64,000 bases of DNA from Gammaproteobacteria bacterium (GCA_022824305.1 JAJEAD010000054.1:171482-235481), one strand, 5' to 3'. Numbered from the stretch's first letter, positions 9,958 to 17,279 are shown. Made by a program: numbers and translations. Notes: a model not told the origin generated them from the letters alone.

Positions 9958-10275
9958 TCAGGCGACCGCTCCGAGACCGTTCTTCGCCACCAGCGTCAGG
10001 AGCTTCAGCGACGCGCCCCGCGGGCGCTTCTCGCCGCGCTCCCACTGGCTCACCAGACCTGTCGTCACATTGAGGTAGCGTGCGAACACCGCCTGACTCG
10101 CCTGCTCGCGCAGACGCAGCGCGCGGATGTCCTCCGGTGCCATGTCCTCGACTGGCGTCAGGCACATCTCGTCGAACTTCCGCATGGTCCGCTTCGACAT
10201 CAGGCCCGCCTCGGCCAGACCGAGCGCCGCTTCGTGCGCGGCCGCAAGAGCTTCACTTTTGTACTGGTTGGTCAT
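9958..10275 (-). CDS. HTH antitoxin / XRE-family regulator (HigA/NadS-like)
   Basis: A 105-residue DNA-binding protein. The C-terminal half carries a helix-turn-helix of the XRE type (SQAVFARYLNVTTGLVSQWE near residues 60-80), followed by GEKRPRGASLKLLTLV, the typical end of HigA/NadS-like antitoxins encoded after RelE/HigB toxins. The start overlaps the 3' end of a toxin remnant (10253-10420) by 23 bases, the normal toxin-then-antitoxin order for this class. With the toxin damaged, this antitoxin may be an orphan regulator. It interrupts what should be a continuous Tm-1/TIM-barrel operon, suggesting later insertion. Confidence 0.8.
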   Translation of the reverse strand: MTNQYKSEALAAAHEAALGLAEAGLMSKRTMRKFDEMCLTPVEDMAPEDIRALRLREQASQAVFARYLNVTTGLVSQWERGEKRPRGASLKLLTLVAKNGLGAVA

Positions 10276-10420
10276 CGTACTTCACCTCGACAATCGCTCC
10301 AGCGGCCTGCGCGGCCGCCAAACCCGTTTCGTCCAGCGCCAGATACTCGTCGGCCAGCAGCCTGAAGGTCTCTAGCTCGTTAACGTCTGCAATCCGACCC
10401 TCGCGCGCATCCGCCTTCAT
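10253..10420 (-). pseudogene. truncated RelE/HigB-like toxin, C-terminal remnant
   Basis: A 55-codon frame whose product contains ELETFRLLADEYLALDETG and ends in GAIVEVKYDD. This matches the C-terminal end of RelE/HigB-type toxins that sit in front of HTH antitoxins of the HigA/NadS type. The N-terminal half with the RNase fold core is absent, because an in-frame TAA lies three codons upstream of the first ATG. An AAGGAGG lies only one base from that ATG, too close for normal initiation. I read this as a decayed toxin. Confidence 0.55.
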
Positions 10421-10676
10421 GCCTCCTTTTTATAACACCCAGTGCGGCTTTTTCAATCCGCACCGCACACCCGCGTTGTGCCGGGTCGGCTCGACAAAAG
10501 ACGCGGGGGCCGCCGCCGATCCTGCCGTCCTCATGCTGCGGCGCCCGGCCGCGATGGCGGCGAATGCGCTCATCCCGCGCTCGACGCTCCCGCGCGCCGC
10601 GTTCCATAATCCGGGAGCGGTGGAACGCCATGTCGCGCTCGTGCGAGGACCGGCGTGAGCACCGGGAGGGCGAAGG

Positions 10677-11506
10677 ATGCCGCGCATCGAACGAAGCGTG
10701 CTGCTGGAGAAGTTCCGGGCGATGGTCGCCCGGGGAGAGCCCATCGTGGGCGGAGGCGCCGGCACCGGGCTGTCGGCGAAGTGCGAGGAAGCGGGTGAAT
10801 CGACCTTATCGTGATCTACAACTCGGGGCGCTATCGCATGGCGGGGCGCGGCTCGCTTGCGGGGCTGCTCGCCTACGGCAACGCCAACCGGATCGTGATG
10901 GAGATGGCGAGCGAAGTGCTGCCGGTGGCGACGCGCACGCCGGTGCTCGCGGGGGTGAACGGCACCGACCCCTTCTGCCTCTTCGACTCCTTCCTCGACG
11001 ATCTCAAGGCGGCGGGCTTCTCGGGAGTGCAGAACTTCCCCACGGTGGGACTAATCGACGGGAACTTCCGGGCCAACCTCGAGGAGACCGGCATGTCCTA
11101 CGGCCTCGAGGTGGACATGATCGCGCTCGCGCACGCCAAGGACCTGCTCACCACCCCCTACGTCTTCTCCGAGGACGACGCGGCGGCGATGGCCGGGGCC
11201 GGCGCCGACATCATCGTCTGCCACCTGGGACTGACGACCGGGGGCAGCATCGGAGCGGAGACCGCGCTGGCCCTTCCCGCCTGCCCCGCGCTGGTCGACG
11301 CGTGGGCGCAAGCCGCGCTGCGCGTCAACCCGGAGATCATCGTCCTCGTTCACGGCGGGCCGGTCTCGGCCCCCGAGGACGCGCAGTACATCCTCGAGAA
11401 CACCCGCAACTGTCACGGCTTCTACGGCGCGTCCTCGATGGAGCGCCTTCCCGTCGAAGGCGCGATCACCGAGCAGACGCGGCGCTTCAAGCGGATCGGG
11501 AGATAA
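10677..11506 (+). pseudogene. phosphoenolpyruvate hydrolase family TIM-barrel protein, broken by a frameshift
   Basis: The gene starts at ATG 10677 with [20 protein letters not shown], then [16 protein letters not shown]. The frame then runs into TGA at 10812. The rest of the protein ([20 protein letters not shown] and onward to the stop at 11506) continues in another reading frame from about 10799. Loss of one base, probably a G, near 10795-10798 (GGTGAATC where GGTGGAATC would be expected) explains it. Intact, it would be about 275 residues, the usual size of the bacterial TIM-barrel family that is normally encoded next to UPF0261/Tm-1-like genes. It may be a true mutation or a sequencing error, since the 3' part is otherwise free of damage. 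The flotillin gene begins 5 bases after its stop. Confidence 0.75.
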
Positions 11507-11511
11507 CGACA

Positions 11512-14259
11512 ATGTCCGGCTCAGTGATTGGCGCCATCATTCTGTGGCTCATCGTCGCGATCATCGTGATCGCGGTGGTGGTGTACCTCGTGAACTGGCT
11601 CTACCGCCGTTCCAGCAAGGAGGTCTCCTTCGTCCGCACCGGCCTCGGCGGAGAGAAGGTGGTGATCAACGGCGGCGCCTTCGTGCTGCCCATCATCCAC
11701 GAGACCACCCCCGTCAACATGAACGTGGTCGGCCTCGAGGTGATACGCGACAAGGAGAACGCGCTCATCACCAAGGACCGGATGCGCGTGGACATGGTGG
11801 CGGAGTTCTACGTGCGCGTGGCGCCCACCCGCGAGGCGGTATCGATAGCCGCCGCGACCCTGGGTCGGCGCACCATGGAGCACACCCGCCTCCACGAACT
11901 GCTCGCGGGCAAGTTCATCGGCGCGCTGCGCTCGGTCGGCGCGGAGATGACCCTGGAGGAGATGCACGAGCGGCGCGGCGACTACGTCACCAAGGTGAGG
12001 GGGGCGGCCTCCGAGGCGCTCGAGATGAACGGTCTCGAGCTGGAATCGGTCGCGATCACCGAGCTCGATCAGACCGACCTGGAGTACTTCAACCCGTCCA
12101 ACCGCTTCGACGCGGAAGGCCTCACGCTGCTCATCGAGGAGATCGAGACCCGCCGCAAGACCCGCAACGACATCGAGCAGGACGCCATGGTGCGGATCCG
12201 GGCCCGCAACCTCGAAGCGGAGAAGGAAACGCTCGCCATCGAGCGTGAGAGCGAGACGGCCCGCCTCGAGCAGGAACGCGACATCGAAGTGAGGCGAGCG
12301 GCGCAGCGCGCCGACCTCGCCCGCGAGCGCGCCCAGCGCGAGACCGAGTCCGAGCAGGCCGAGATCCTCGCCCGGGAGGAGACCGAGAAGGCGCGGATCG
12401 CCAACGAGGAGACCCTCAACGCCGCCCGCATCGCGGCCGAGCAGACCACACGGCAACGGGACATCGACCGCGGCCGCACGATCGAGGCGGCCGAGATCCT
12501 CGCTCGCGAAGAGGTCGAGAAGACGCGCATCGCGCAGGAAAGGGCGGTGGCGGAGACCCGCATCGCGTCGGAGGAAGAGACCCAGAGGCTCGAGATCGAG
12601 CGGCAGCGCGCGGTCGAGGAGGCAGAAATCGCGGCCCGGAGGGAGACCGAGCGCGCGCGCATCGCCCAGGAACGCACGCTCACGGAGCTCCGCATCGAGC
12701 AGGAAGAGGCGACCCGGCGCCGCGAGATCGAACGCACGCGGGCGCTCGAGGAGGCGGAGATCGGCGCGGTCGAGGCGACCGAGCGCGCGCGCATCGCCCA
12801 GGAGCTCAACGTCAGCGCCGATCGCATCGCGTCGGAGCGCGAGACCCGCAGCCTCGAGATCGATCGGAGCCGCTCGCTCGAAGAAGCCGAGATCGCGGCC
12901 CGCGAGGCGGTGGAGGCCGCGCGCATCGCGCAGGAGAAGAAGATCGAGCTGGAACGCATCGAGTCCGAGCTCGAAACCCGCGGCCTCGACATCGAGCGCC
13001 ATCGCACCCTGGAGCAGGCCAACATCGAGGCCGAACGCGCGGTCGAAGCGGCGGGAATCTCGCGGGGGCGGGAGATTGCGGCGGAGCGGGTGTCGAGCGA
13101 AGAGGCCACCCGTTCCCTCGAGATTTCGAGAGATCGCGCGCTCGAGGAAGCCGAGATCGCGGCCCGCGAAGCGACCGAACGCGCCCGCATCGCCCAGGAG
13201 TTCGCGGTCGAGAAGCAACGCATCGCAACCTCGAAGGACCGAGAAGTGCTGGAAGTCGAGCAGCGCCAGGCGGTGGCCATCGCCGAGCAGGACCGCGACA
13301 TCGCGCTCGCGGCAAAGCGGATCGAGAACGTGGCGGCGGAAAGCGGCGTTCGCCGGGCCGACATCGAGGCGGAGCGCGCGGTGGAGACGGCGGCGGTCGC
13401 CCGCGACAGGGCCGTCGACGAGGCGAAGCTCGACCGGCGCCGCGCGCTGGAGCAGCTCGAGGTGGGCCGTCGCCAGGCGCTGGACGAGGCCGAGATCGGC
13501 GCGGACGAAGAGGTCGAGCGCGCCCGCATCGCGTCGGAGCGCGGACTCGACGAAGCCCGGGTCAACCGCGAGCGGGACTTGCGCCGCCTCGAGATCGAGC
13601 GCGACGAGACGGTCGAGATGGGCGAGATGGACAAGGCGATCGCGCTGCTGCGCAAGTCCCGGGAGCGCTCCGAGAGCGAGGCCGAGGCAGCGGCGGCGCG
13701 CGCGGCGGCGGTGCGGGCCGAGGAGCAGGTGGAGACCGCGCGCGACTCGGAGATCGCAAAGCGCCGCCGCGACGTGGAGTTGATGCTCGCGGAGAAGGAT
13801 GCCGAGGAGCAACGTATCATCGCGGAAGTCGACCGCATTCGGGCCGCGGTCGCGGCCGAAGCGCAACGCCTCGTCAACGAGGCGGAGAACGTGCTCACCG
13901 ACGAGGCGCGCCTCTCGGTCTTCCGCCGCAACCTGCTCGACAAGATCGAGGGCATCGTGCGCGAGAGCGCGCGCCCCATGGAGAAGATCGACGGGATCAA
14001 CATCCTGCACGTGGACGGCCTCTCCGGGTCCGGCGAGAGCGGCCGGAACATGACGGACGAAGTCATCGATTCCGCGCTCCGCTACCGGGTGCAGGCTCCT
14101 CTCATCGACTCGCTGCTCGGCGACATCGGGATGCAGGGCGGCAGCCTCTCGAGAATGGGCGGCCTCATCCGAGAGGCGCGCGACCTCGACAGCATCCGCC
14201 GTTCCGCCGAGTCGAAAGCCGGGGACACGGCGGACGAAAGCAAGGACCGGAAGGCCTGA
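11512..14259 (+). CDS. flotillin-like protein with an expanded coiled-coil repeat
   Basis: A 915-residue membrane-anchored protein of the SPFH/flotillin class, which scaffolds ordered membrane domains. One membrane segment (residues about 6-28) is followed by an SPFH/band 7 domain (about 32-230) with EVSFVRTGLGGEKVVINGG near residue 36. Then comes a very long Glu/Arg/Ala-rich coiled coil (about 235-810) and a C-terminal flotillin-type end. Typical bacterial flotillins are 480-600 residues; the excess is due to the repeat at 12358-13281. The start at 11512 follows the upstream stop by 5 bases. SRPBCC genes follow within 5 bases of its stop, so all seem co-transcribed with the Liv/Tm-1 genes. 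Expected location: inner membrane, with a cytoplasmic rod. Confidence 0.88.
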   Translation: MSGSVIGAIILWLIVAIIVIAVVVYLVNWLYRRSSKEVSFVRTGLGGEKVVINGGAFVLPIIHETTPVNMNVVGLEVIRDKENALITKDRMRVDMVAEFYVRVAPTREAVSIAAATLGRRTMEHTRLHELLAGKFIGALRSVGAEMTLEEMHERRGDYVTKVRGAASEALEMNGLELESVAITELDQTDLEYFNPSNRFDAEGLTLLIEEIETRRKTRNDIEQDAMVRIRARNLEAEKETLAIERESETARLEQERDIEVRRAAQRADLARERAQRETESEQAEILAREETEKARIANEETLNAARIAAEQTTRQRDIDRGRTIEAAEILAREEVEKTRIAQERAVAETRIASEEETQRLEIERQRAVEEAEIAARRETERARIAQERTLTELRIEQEEATRRREIERTRALEEAEIGAVEATERARIAQELNVSADRIASERETRSLEIDRSRSLEEAEIAAREAVEAARIAQEKKIELERIESELETRGLDIERHRTLEQANIEAERAVEAAGISRGREIAAERVSSEEATRSLEISRDRALEEAEIAAREATERARIAQEFAVEKQRIATSKDREVLEVEQRQAVAIAEQDRDIALAAKRIENVAAESGVRRADIEAERAVETAAVARDRAVDEAKLDRRRALEQLEVGRRQALDEAEIGADEEVERARIASERGLDEARVNRERDLRRLEIERDETVEMGEMDKAIALLRKSRERSESEAEAAAARAAAVRAEEQVETARDSEIAKRRRDVELMLAEKDAEEQRIIAEVDRIRAAVAAEAQRLVNEAENVLTDEARLSVFRRNLLDKIEGIVRESARPMEKIDGINILHVDGLSGSGESGRNMTDEVIDSALRYRVQAPLIDSLLGDIGMQGGSLSRMGGLIREARDLDSIRRSAESKAGDTADESKDRKA
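12358..13281 (+). repeat. seven tandem 132-bp (44-residue) coiled-coil units inside the flotillin-like gene
   Basis: Units begin at 12358, 12490, 12622, 12754, 12886, 13018 and 13150. Each starts with the pattern A-(E/N)-I and runs through a form of ARIAQE...RIASE...LEIER. The unit is exactly 44 residues, four 11-residue (hendecad) turns, so each copy adds an integral number of hendecads without disturbing a straight or slightly right-handed coiled coil. Copies differ at many positions, so this is an old expansion rather than an assembly artefact. Confidence 0.85.
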
Positions 14260-14263
14260 CGCG

Positions 14264-14701
14264 ATGGCCCGCGTCTACATTTCGAGCATCATCGGCGCCC
14301 CGGTGGGAGCGGTGTGGGAGCGCGTGCGCGACTTCAACGCGCTCCCGGCATGGCACCCGCTCATCGGCGAGAGCCGTATCGAGGGCGCCGACGCTTCCGA
14401 CCGCGTGGGCTGCGTGCGGGTGCTCACCCTCCGGGACGGGTCGACGGTCCGCGAGCAGTTGCTCGGGCTCTCCGACTTCGACCTCTTCTGCACCTACTCG
14501 ATCCTCGAATCGTCAATGGGGGTCGAGAACTACGTGGCGACCCTCCGCCTCACTCCGGTGACGGACGGCGATCGCACCTTTGCCGAGTGGTCGGCGGAGT
14601 TCGACTGCGATCCCGCCCGCGAATCGGAGCTGGTCGAGATGATCGGCGCCAACGTGTTCCAGGGCGGCTTCGACGCCCTGGAGCGGCACTTCGGCGGATG
14701 A
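14264..14701 (+). CDS. SRPBCC (polyketide cyclase/START-like) family protein, copy 1
   Basis: A 145-residue helix-grip protein. The hallmark opening is present (I-G-A-P-V-x-x-V-W at residues 11-19, then RDFNALPAWHP), followed by ESRIEG and GCVRVLTLRDGSTVREQLL. Proteins of this fold bind hydrophobic ligands in a cavity and can act as lipid carriers or aromatase/cyclases; no catalytic assignment is possible. It begins 5 bases after the flotillin-like gene, suggesting co-expression. It is a paralogue of the next gene, sharing RDFN, WHP, ESRIE and DGST blocks. Confidence 0.88.
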   Translation: MARVYISSIIGAPVGAVWERVRDFNALPAWHPLIGESRIEGADASDRVGCVRVLTLRDGSTVREQLLGLSDFDLFCTYSILESSMGVENYVATLRLTPVTDGDRTFAEWSAEFDCDPARESELVEMIGANVFQGGFDALERHFGG

Positions 14702-14819
14702 GGGCGTGGCCGCGCCGCCGAGCCGTCGCAATGCCGACTCCCGAGGCCTCCGCCACCCTGGAACGGAGGGTCGACGAGGTCGCCCGGGGCAGCGTCACGG
14801 CAATGAGGAGCAATCGATA

Positions 14820-14844
14820 GCGGACGCGAAGGGGGCGCGTCCGC
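14820..14844 (+). terminator. perfect hairpin between the two SRPBCC genes
   Basis: GCGGACGCG (14820-14828) pairs with CGCGTCCGC (14836-14844) around a seven-base loop. No T run follows, so it could be a weak terminator or an mRNA processing/stability element. It lies in a 180-base gap that breaks the otherwise tight spacing of this operon. Confidence 0.4.
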
Positions 14845-14881
14845 GCACGGACGCCGCCGGACCGGGCCCGGACCTCCGACG

Positions 14882-15322
14882 ATGATCAAGGTCGAAAGGA
14901 GCACCGTCATCGACGCACCCGTCGACCGGGTGTGGTCGGTGCTGCGGGACTTCAACGGGCACGAGCACTGGCACCCCGCGGTCAAGGAGAGCCGCATCGA
15001 GGAGCGACTTCCGGCCGACGCCGTCGGCGCGGTGCGCCGCTTCCGGCTCGGCGACGGCTCGACCCTGCGGGAGCGCCTGCTCACCCTCTCCGACGCCGAG
15101 AAGACTTACTCCTACTGCCTGCTCGACACCCCGATCCCGCTCCTCAACTACGTCGCCCACGTCTCGCTGCACCGGGTGACGGTGGGCGAGCGCACCTTCT
15201 GGCGCTGGACCTCGGAGTTCGACGCGCCGCGCGGCCAGGAACGCAAGCTGCGCACCCTCGTCGGCGAGGAGATCTACGAACGGGGCTTCGCCGCGATCCG
15301 CCGGCACCTCGCCGCTTCCTGA
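14882..15322 (+). CDS. SRPBCC (polyketide cyclase/START-like) family protein, copy 2
   Basis: A 146-residue paralogue of the preceding protein: D-A-P-V-D-R-V-W at residues 11-18, RDFNGHEHWHP, ESRIEE, DGSTLRERLL and a C-terminal amphipathic helix ending FAAIRRHLAAS. Same helix-grip fold and ligand-binding expectation; the actual ligand is unknown. The last 50 codons are part of a duplicated segment (15172-15463) that recurs at 16386-16677, where only the 3' end of this gene was copied. The start codon ATG at 14882 fits the family N-terminus. Confidence 0.88.
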   Translation: MIKVERSTVIDAPVDRVWSVLRDFNGHEHWHPAVKESRIEERLPADAVGAVRRFRLGDGSTLRERLLTLSDAEKTYSYCLLDTPIPLLNYVAHVSLHRVTVGERTFWRWTSEFDAPRGQERKLRTLVGEEIYERGFAAIRRHLAAS

Positions 15323-15463
15323 GCCTGCCGCCGCCTTCGGGATGGCGATGCCCTGCCACCCGAACGACAACGCGCCGCGATCATCGGCATCGTGGCCCTC
15401 GAGGACCGCTCGCGGCAGATCCCGCACTCCACGCCGATTTTCGATTCGGCACCCAGGGGTCGG
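15172..15463 (+). repeat. duplicated block A, copy 1 (SRPBCC 3' end plus decayed antitoxin 5' end)
   Basis: About 292 bases that recur at 16386-16677 with a few scattered differences and small indels. It contains the last 50 codons of SRPBCC copy 2, then sequence equivalent to the leader and first codons of the AbrB-type antitoxin of the second copy. Here the antitoxin has no usable frame and is cut off at 15463, exactly where the secreted-protein gene (minus strand) ends. So this copy holds a relic of the antitoxin start. Confidence 0.75.
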
Positions 15464-15973
15464 TCAGGGCATCTGCCACTCGCAGACCCCCATCGAGACC
15501 GCCCAGTCGTCGGGCATGTAGCTCGTCGTGTAAGGACACTCTCCCGTTACGCCGGCGTACTTGCCCGTGCCGCCCAGGATGCGTCGCGTCCCCTGACCGC
15601 CCCCGCCGACCTCCGTGTCGCCCGCGCGTCGGATCGACACGACATACCACTGGTCTCCATCGCTGTCGGTATGCGTGCATGGCGCCTCGAGATCGAGACC
15701 GGCGTCGGTTCTCTTCGCGTACACCACGCAGGTGAGTCGGTAGTGGGCGCCATCGGCAAAGGGACCGCCACTACTCTCGATGACTGTCGCCGTGCCCTGC
15801 AGGGGGCCGCCGGTGACGGTGCCTCCGGCGTGCTCCAGCACGGTGTAGTCGCGCACGAAGCTGTTGAGGAGTGTGAGGCTGCCACTTTCGCCCGCGGTGG
15901 CGGCGTCGGCGGACCACGTGACAGCCGATGCGGCGATGCAGGCGGCCACCGTCCTGCGGAAGGATGTCGTCAT
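15464..15973 (-). CDS. predicted secreted beta-barrel protein (allene-oxide-cyclase/dirigent-like?), unknown function
   Basis: From the ATG at 15973 the product is 169 residues with a signal peptide (TTSFRRTVAACIAASAVTW, cleavage near ADA-ATA). The mature part holds LLNSFVRDYTVLEHAGG, GTATVIESSGG, and RRILGGTGKYAGVTGECPY. The GGTGKYAG(V/A)TG block is typical of small barrel proteins of the allene-oxide-cyclase/dirigent-like superfamily. Two or more cysteines (LTCVVY, EAPCTH, GECPY, GVCEW) could form disulfides in the periplasm. A longer in-frame start at 16096 exists but would bury the signal peptide. The 5' half and upstream region are duplicated at 17280-17666. I do not recognise a named family, and the fold suggestion is inference. 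Confidence 0.6.
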   Translation of the reverse strand: MTTSFRRTVAACIAASAVTWSADAATAGESGSLTLLNSFVRDYTVLEHAGGTVTGGPLQGTATVIESSGGPFADGAHYRLTCVVYAKRTDAGLDLEAPCTHTDSDGDQWYVVSIRRAGDTEVGGGGQGTRRILGGTGKYAGVTGECPYTTSYMPDDWAVSMGVCEWQMP

Positions 15974-16140
15974 TCCATGGGCTCCGTTCGTCAGCGGCCG
16001 CGTCGGCCATGCTATCGGGGTGTGCTGTACGCGTGATGTCAGCCGAGGAATGAGCAGGAAGTCGCCCTTGGCGCTCGCCATCCCCGCCAGCCGCACTCAT
16101 CACGTCGAACTCCCAATTGTCCATCGACCAGCCCGCCGCG
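15754..16140. repeat. duplicated block B, copy 1 (5' half of the secreted-protein gene and its upstream region)
   Basis: 387 bases matching 17280-17666 at a constant offset of 1526 with roughly 10 percent substitutions. It spans the signal-peptide half of the secreted-protein gene plus about 165 bases upstream, which presumably include its promoter. Because the substitutions are scattered, the duplication is old and not an assembly duplicate. Confidence 0.8.
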
Positions 16141-16167
16141 TCGAGGCGTTTGCGGAACTCTCTTCCC

Positions 16168-16339
16168 GCTGGGCGAGGACATTCAGGCGTGGCGGCACGA
16201 GCATATGGAGCAGGGCATGGTGGAGACCCCCGTCGATGGAGAGATCGGCGTCCGAGCCGCGAACCCCACGGACTTTCTCTCCGATCCCGCGGATCGGCTC
16301 ATCGCCGCGACCGCCCCGGCCGGCCACCGCCTCGTCACG
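16168..16339 (+). pseudogene. VapC (PIN-domain) gene fragment, duplicated block C copy 1
   Basis: 172 bases aligned without gaps to 18215-18386 (offset 2047), the C-terminal half of the intact PIN toxin gene. It retains the codons for WR-HEH, PVDGEIGVRAAN and DPADRLIAAT, but has neither a start nor the N-terminal active-site aspartate. It joins on the right to ABC-ATPase sequence (16343-16376). It is a non-functional fragment. Confidence 0.75.
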
Positions 16340-16342
16340 CCC

Positions 16343-16376
16343 AGGGCGGTGGTGGGCTCGTCGGCGAGGATGAGGG
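16343..16376. repeat. 34-bp exact copy of dppD Walker B region
   Basis: All 34 bases are identical, in the same orientation, to 19648-19681 inside the dppD-like gene (minus-strand codons for the Walker B block LILADEPTTAL). There is no ABC gene here. It overlaps, through the shared word GGATGAGGG, an 18-base match (16368-16385) to the end of SRPBCC copy 1 (14696-14713). This is part of the stitched patch described in the findings. Confidence 0.7.
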
Positions 16377-16385
16377 CGTGGCCGC

Positions 16386-16677
16386 CCGGGTGACGGTCGG
16401 CGAGCGCACCTTCTGGCGCTGGATCTCGGAGTTCGACACGCCGCGCGGCCAGGAACGCAAGCTGCGCACCCTCGTCGGCGAAGAAATCTACGAACGGGGC
16501 TTCGCCGCGATCCGCCGGCACCTTGCCGCTCCTTGACCCTGTCGCGCGCCTTCGCGATTGCGATGCGCTGCCACCCGAACGACAATGTGCCACGACTATC
16601 AGTATCGTGGCACTTGGGGACCTGTTGTGGCAGATTCTGCACTCCATGCCGAAGTTCGATTCGGCGCCCAGGGGCGG
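16386..16677 (+). repeat. duplicated block A, copy 2 (SRPBCC 3' fragment plus antitoxin 5' end)
   Basis: Second copy of 15172-15463. Bases 16386-16536 encode the final 50 residues of the SRPBCC protein (VTVGERTFWRW and onward) without the N-terminal two thirds, so this is a gene fragment. The copy continues into the leader and first codons of an intact AbrB-type antitoxin gene. The antitoxin is open here, so this copy probably represents the original context of the antitoxin part. Confidence 0.78.
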
Positions 16678-16890
16678 CTAGTGATTCCCGCTCCGATTCG
16701 AAAGATTCTCGGCTTCCAGACCGGAAACATGCTGGTGGCTCGGGTCGAGAACGATCACCTCGTGATCGAAAAACCGGAGTCGGTAGAACAACGAATTCGG
16801 GCACGCTTCCGAAAGTCAGGAGGCCGCAGCCTCTCCGAGGAGCTCATCACCGAACGCCGTGAGGAAGCGCGACGCGAAGCCGAGCCATGA
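16627..16890 (+). CDS. AbrB/SpoVT-type antitoxin (VapB/MazE-like)
   Basis: A swapped-hairpin AbrB domain protein that would bind its own promoter and neutralise the PIN toxin encoded next. From the GTG at 16627 it has 87 residues, with the family core VRFGAQGRLVIPAPIRKILG and then GFQTGNMLVARVENDHLVI. A GGGGA ribosome-like site precedes the GTG; an ATG at 16585 is the alternative start but lies in duplicated leader sequence. It overlaps the toxin by four bases (ATGA at 16887-16890), the usual coupled arrangement. Confidence 0.8.
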   Translation: MADSALHAEVRFGAQGRLVIPAPIRKILGFQTGNMLVARVENDHLVIEKPESVEQRIRARFRKSGGRSLSEELITERREEARREAEP

Positions 16891-17267
16891 GCATAGTGCT
16901 GGATGCCTCTGCGCTCCTTGCCTACCTGCAGGACGAGCCGGGCGGCGAGAGAGTGAAGGCGGTGCTCGGGCAGGCAGTGTTGTCCGCTGTCAACTGGGCC
17001 GAGGTCGTCGGAAAGGCAATGGACCGCGAAGTCGACACCCACGGCTTGCGGGAAGACCTGGAAGCCCTCGGTCTTCGCATCGAATCCTTCTCCGCCGACC
17101 AGGCGGATATCTCGGGCCACCTCAAGCGCTCCACGAAACGACTCGGGCTCTCGCTCGGCGACCGGGCCTGCCTTGCGCTTGGTCACGCTCGGGGCGAAGC
17201 CGTCTACACGGCGGATGCCGCATGGCAGCGTCCGGATCTGGAGATTGAGGTCGTGGCGATACGCTAA
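16887..17267 (+). CDS. PIN-domain toxin (VapC-like)
   Basis: A 126-residue PIN-fold ribonuclease, the toxin of a VapBC-type pair. The first acidic active-site residue is in VLDASALLAYL near residue 6, with E in NWAEVVGK near residue 39. The later acid cluster is in LGDRACLALG near residue 91 and TADAAWQ near residue 109. The length is normal, so the toxin looks intact. It is preceded by its AbrB-type antitoxin with a 4-base overlap. Downstream, 12 bases after the stop, begins a truncated copy of the secreted-protein gene on the other strand, so the module is bounded by duplicated sequence on both sides. Confidence 0.88.
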   Translation: MSIVLDASALLAYLQDEPGGERVKAVLGQAVLSAVNWAEVVGKAMDREVDTHGLREDLEALGLRIESFSADQADISGHLKRSTKRLGLSLGDRACLALGHARGEAVYTADAAWQRPDLEIEVVAIR

Positions 17268-17279
17268 CCTCGTGTGTAC

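Noticed and set aside
10791..10814. Programmed frameshift as an explanation for the broken TIM-barrel gene.
   Set aside because: No slippery heptamer, downstream stem or upstream Shine-Dalgarno stimulator is visible, and the family is not known for recoding.
12358..13281. 132-bp periodic sequence as a CRISPR or satellite-like array.
   Set aside because: The repeats are in frame, diverged and lie within one coding sequence. There are no spacers.
11521..14010. 829-codon antisense frame across the flotillin-like gene.
   Set aside because: It arises from the repeated Glu/Arg/Ala codons of the coiled coil. The product is a Leu/Arg/Asp repeat without known domains and with no plausible start context.
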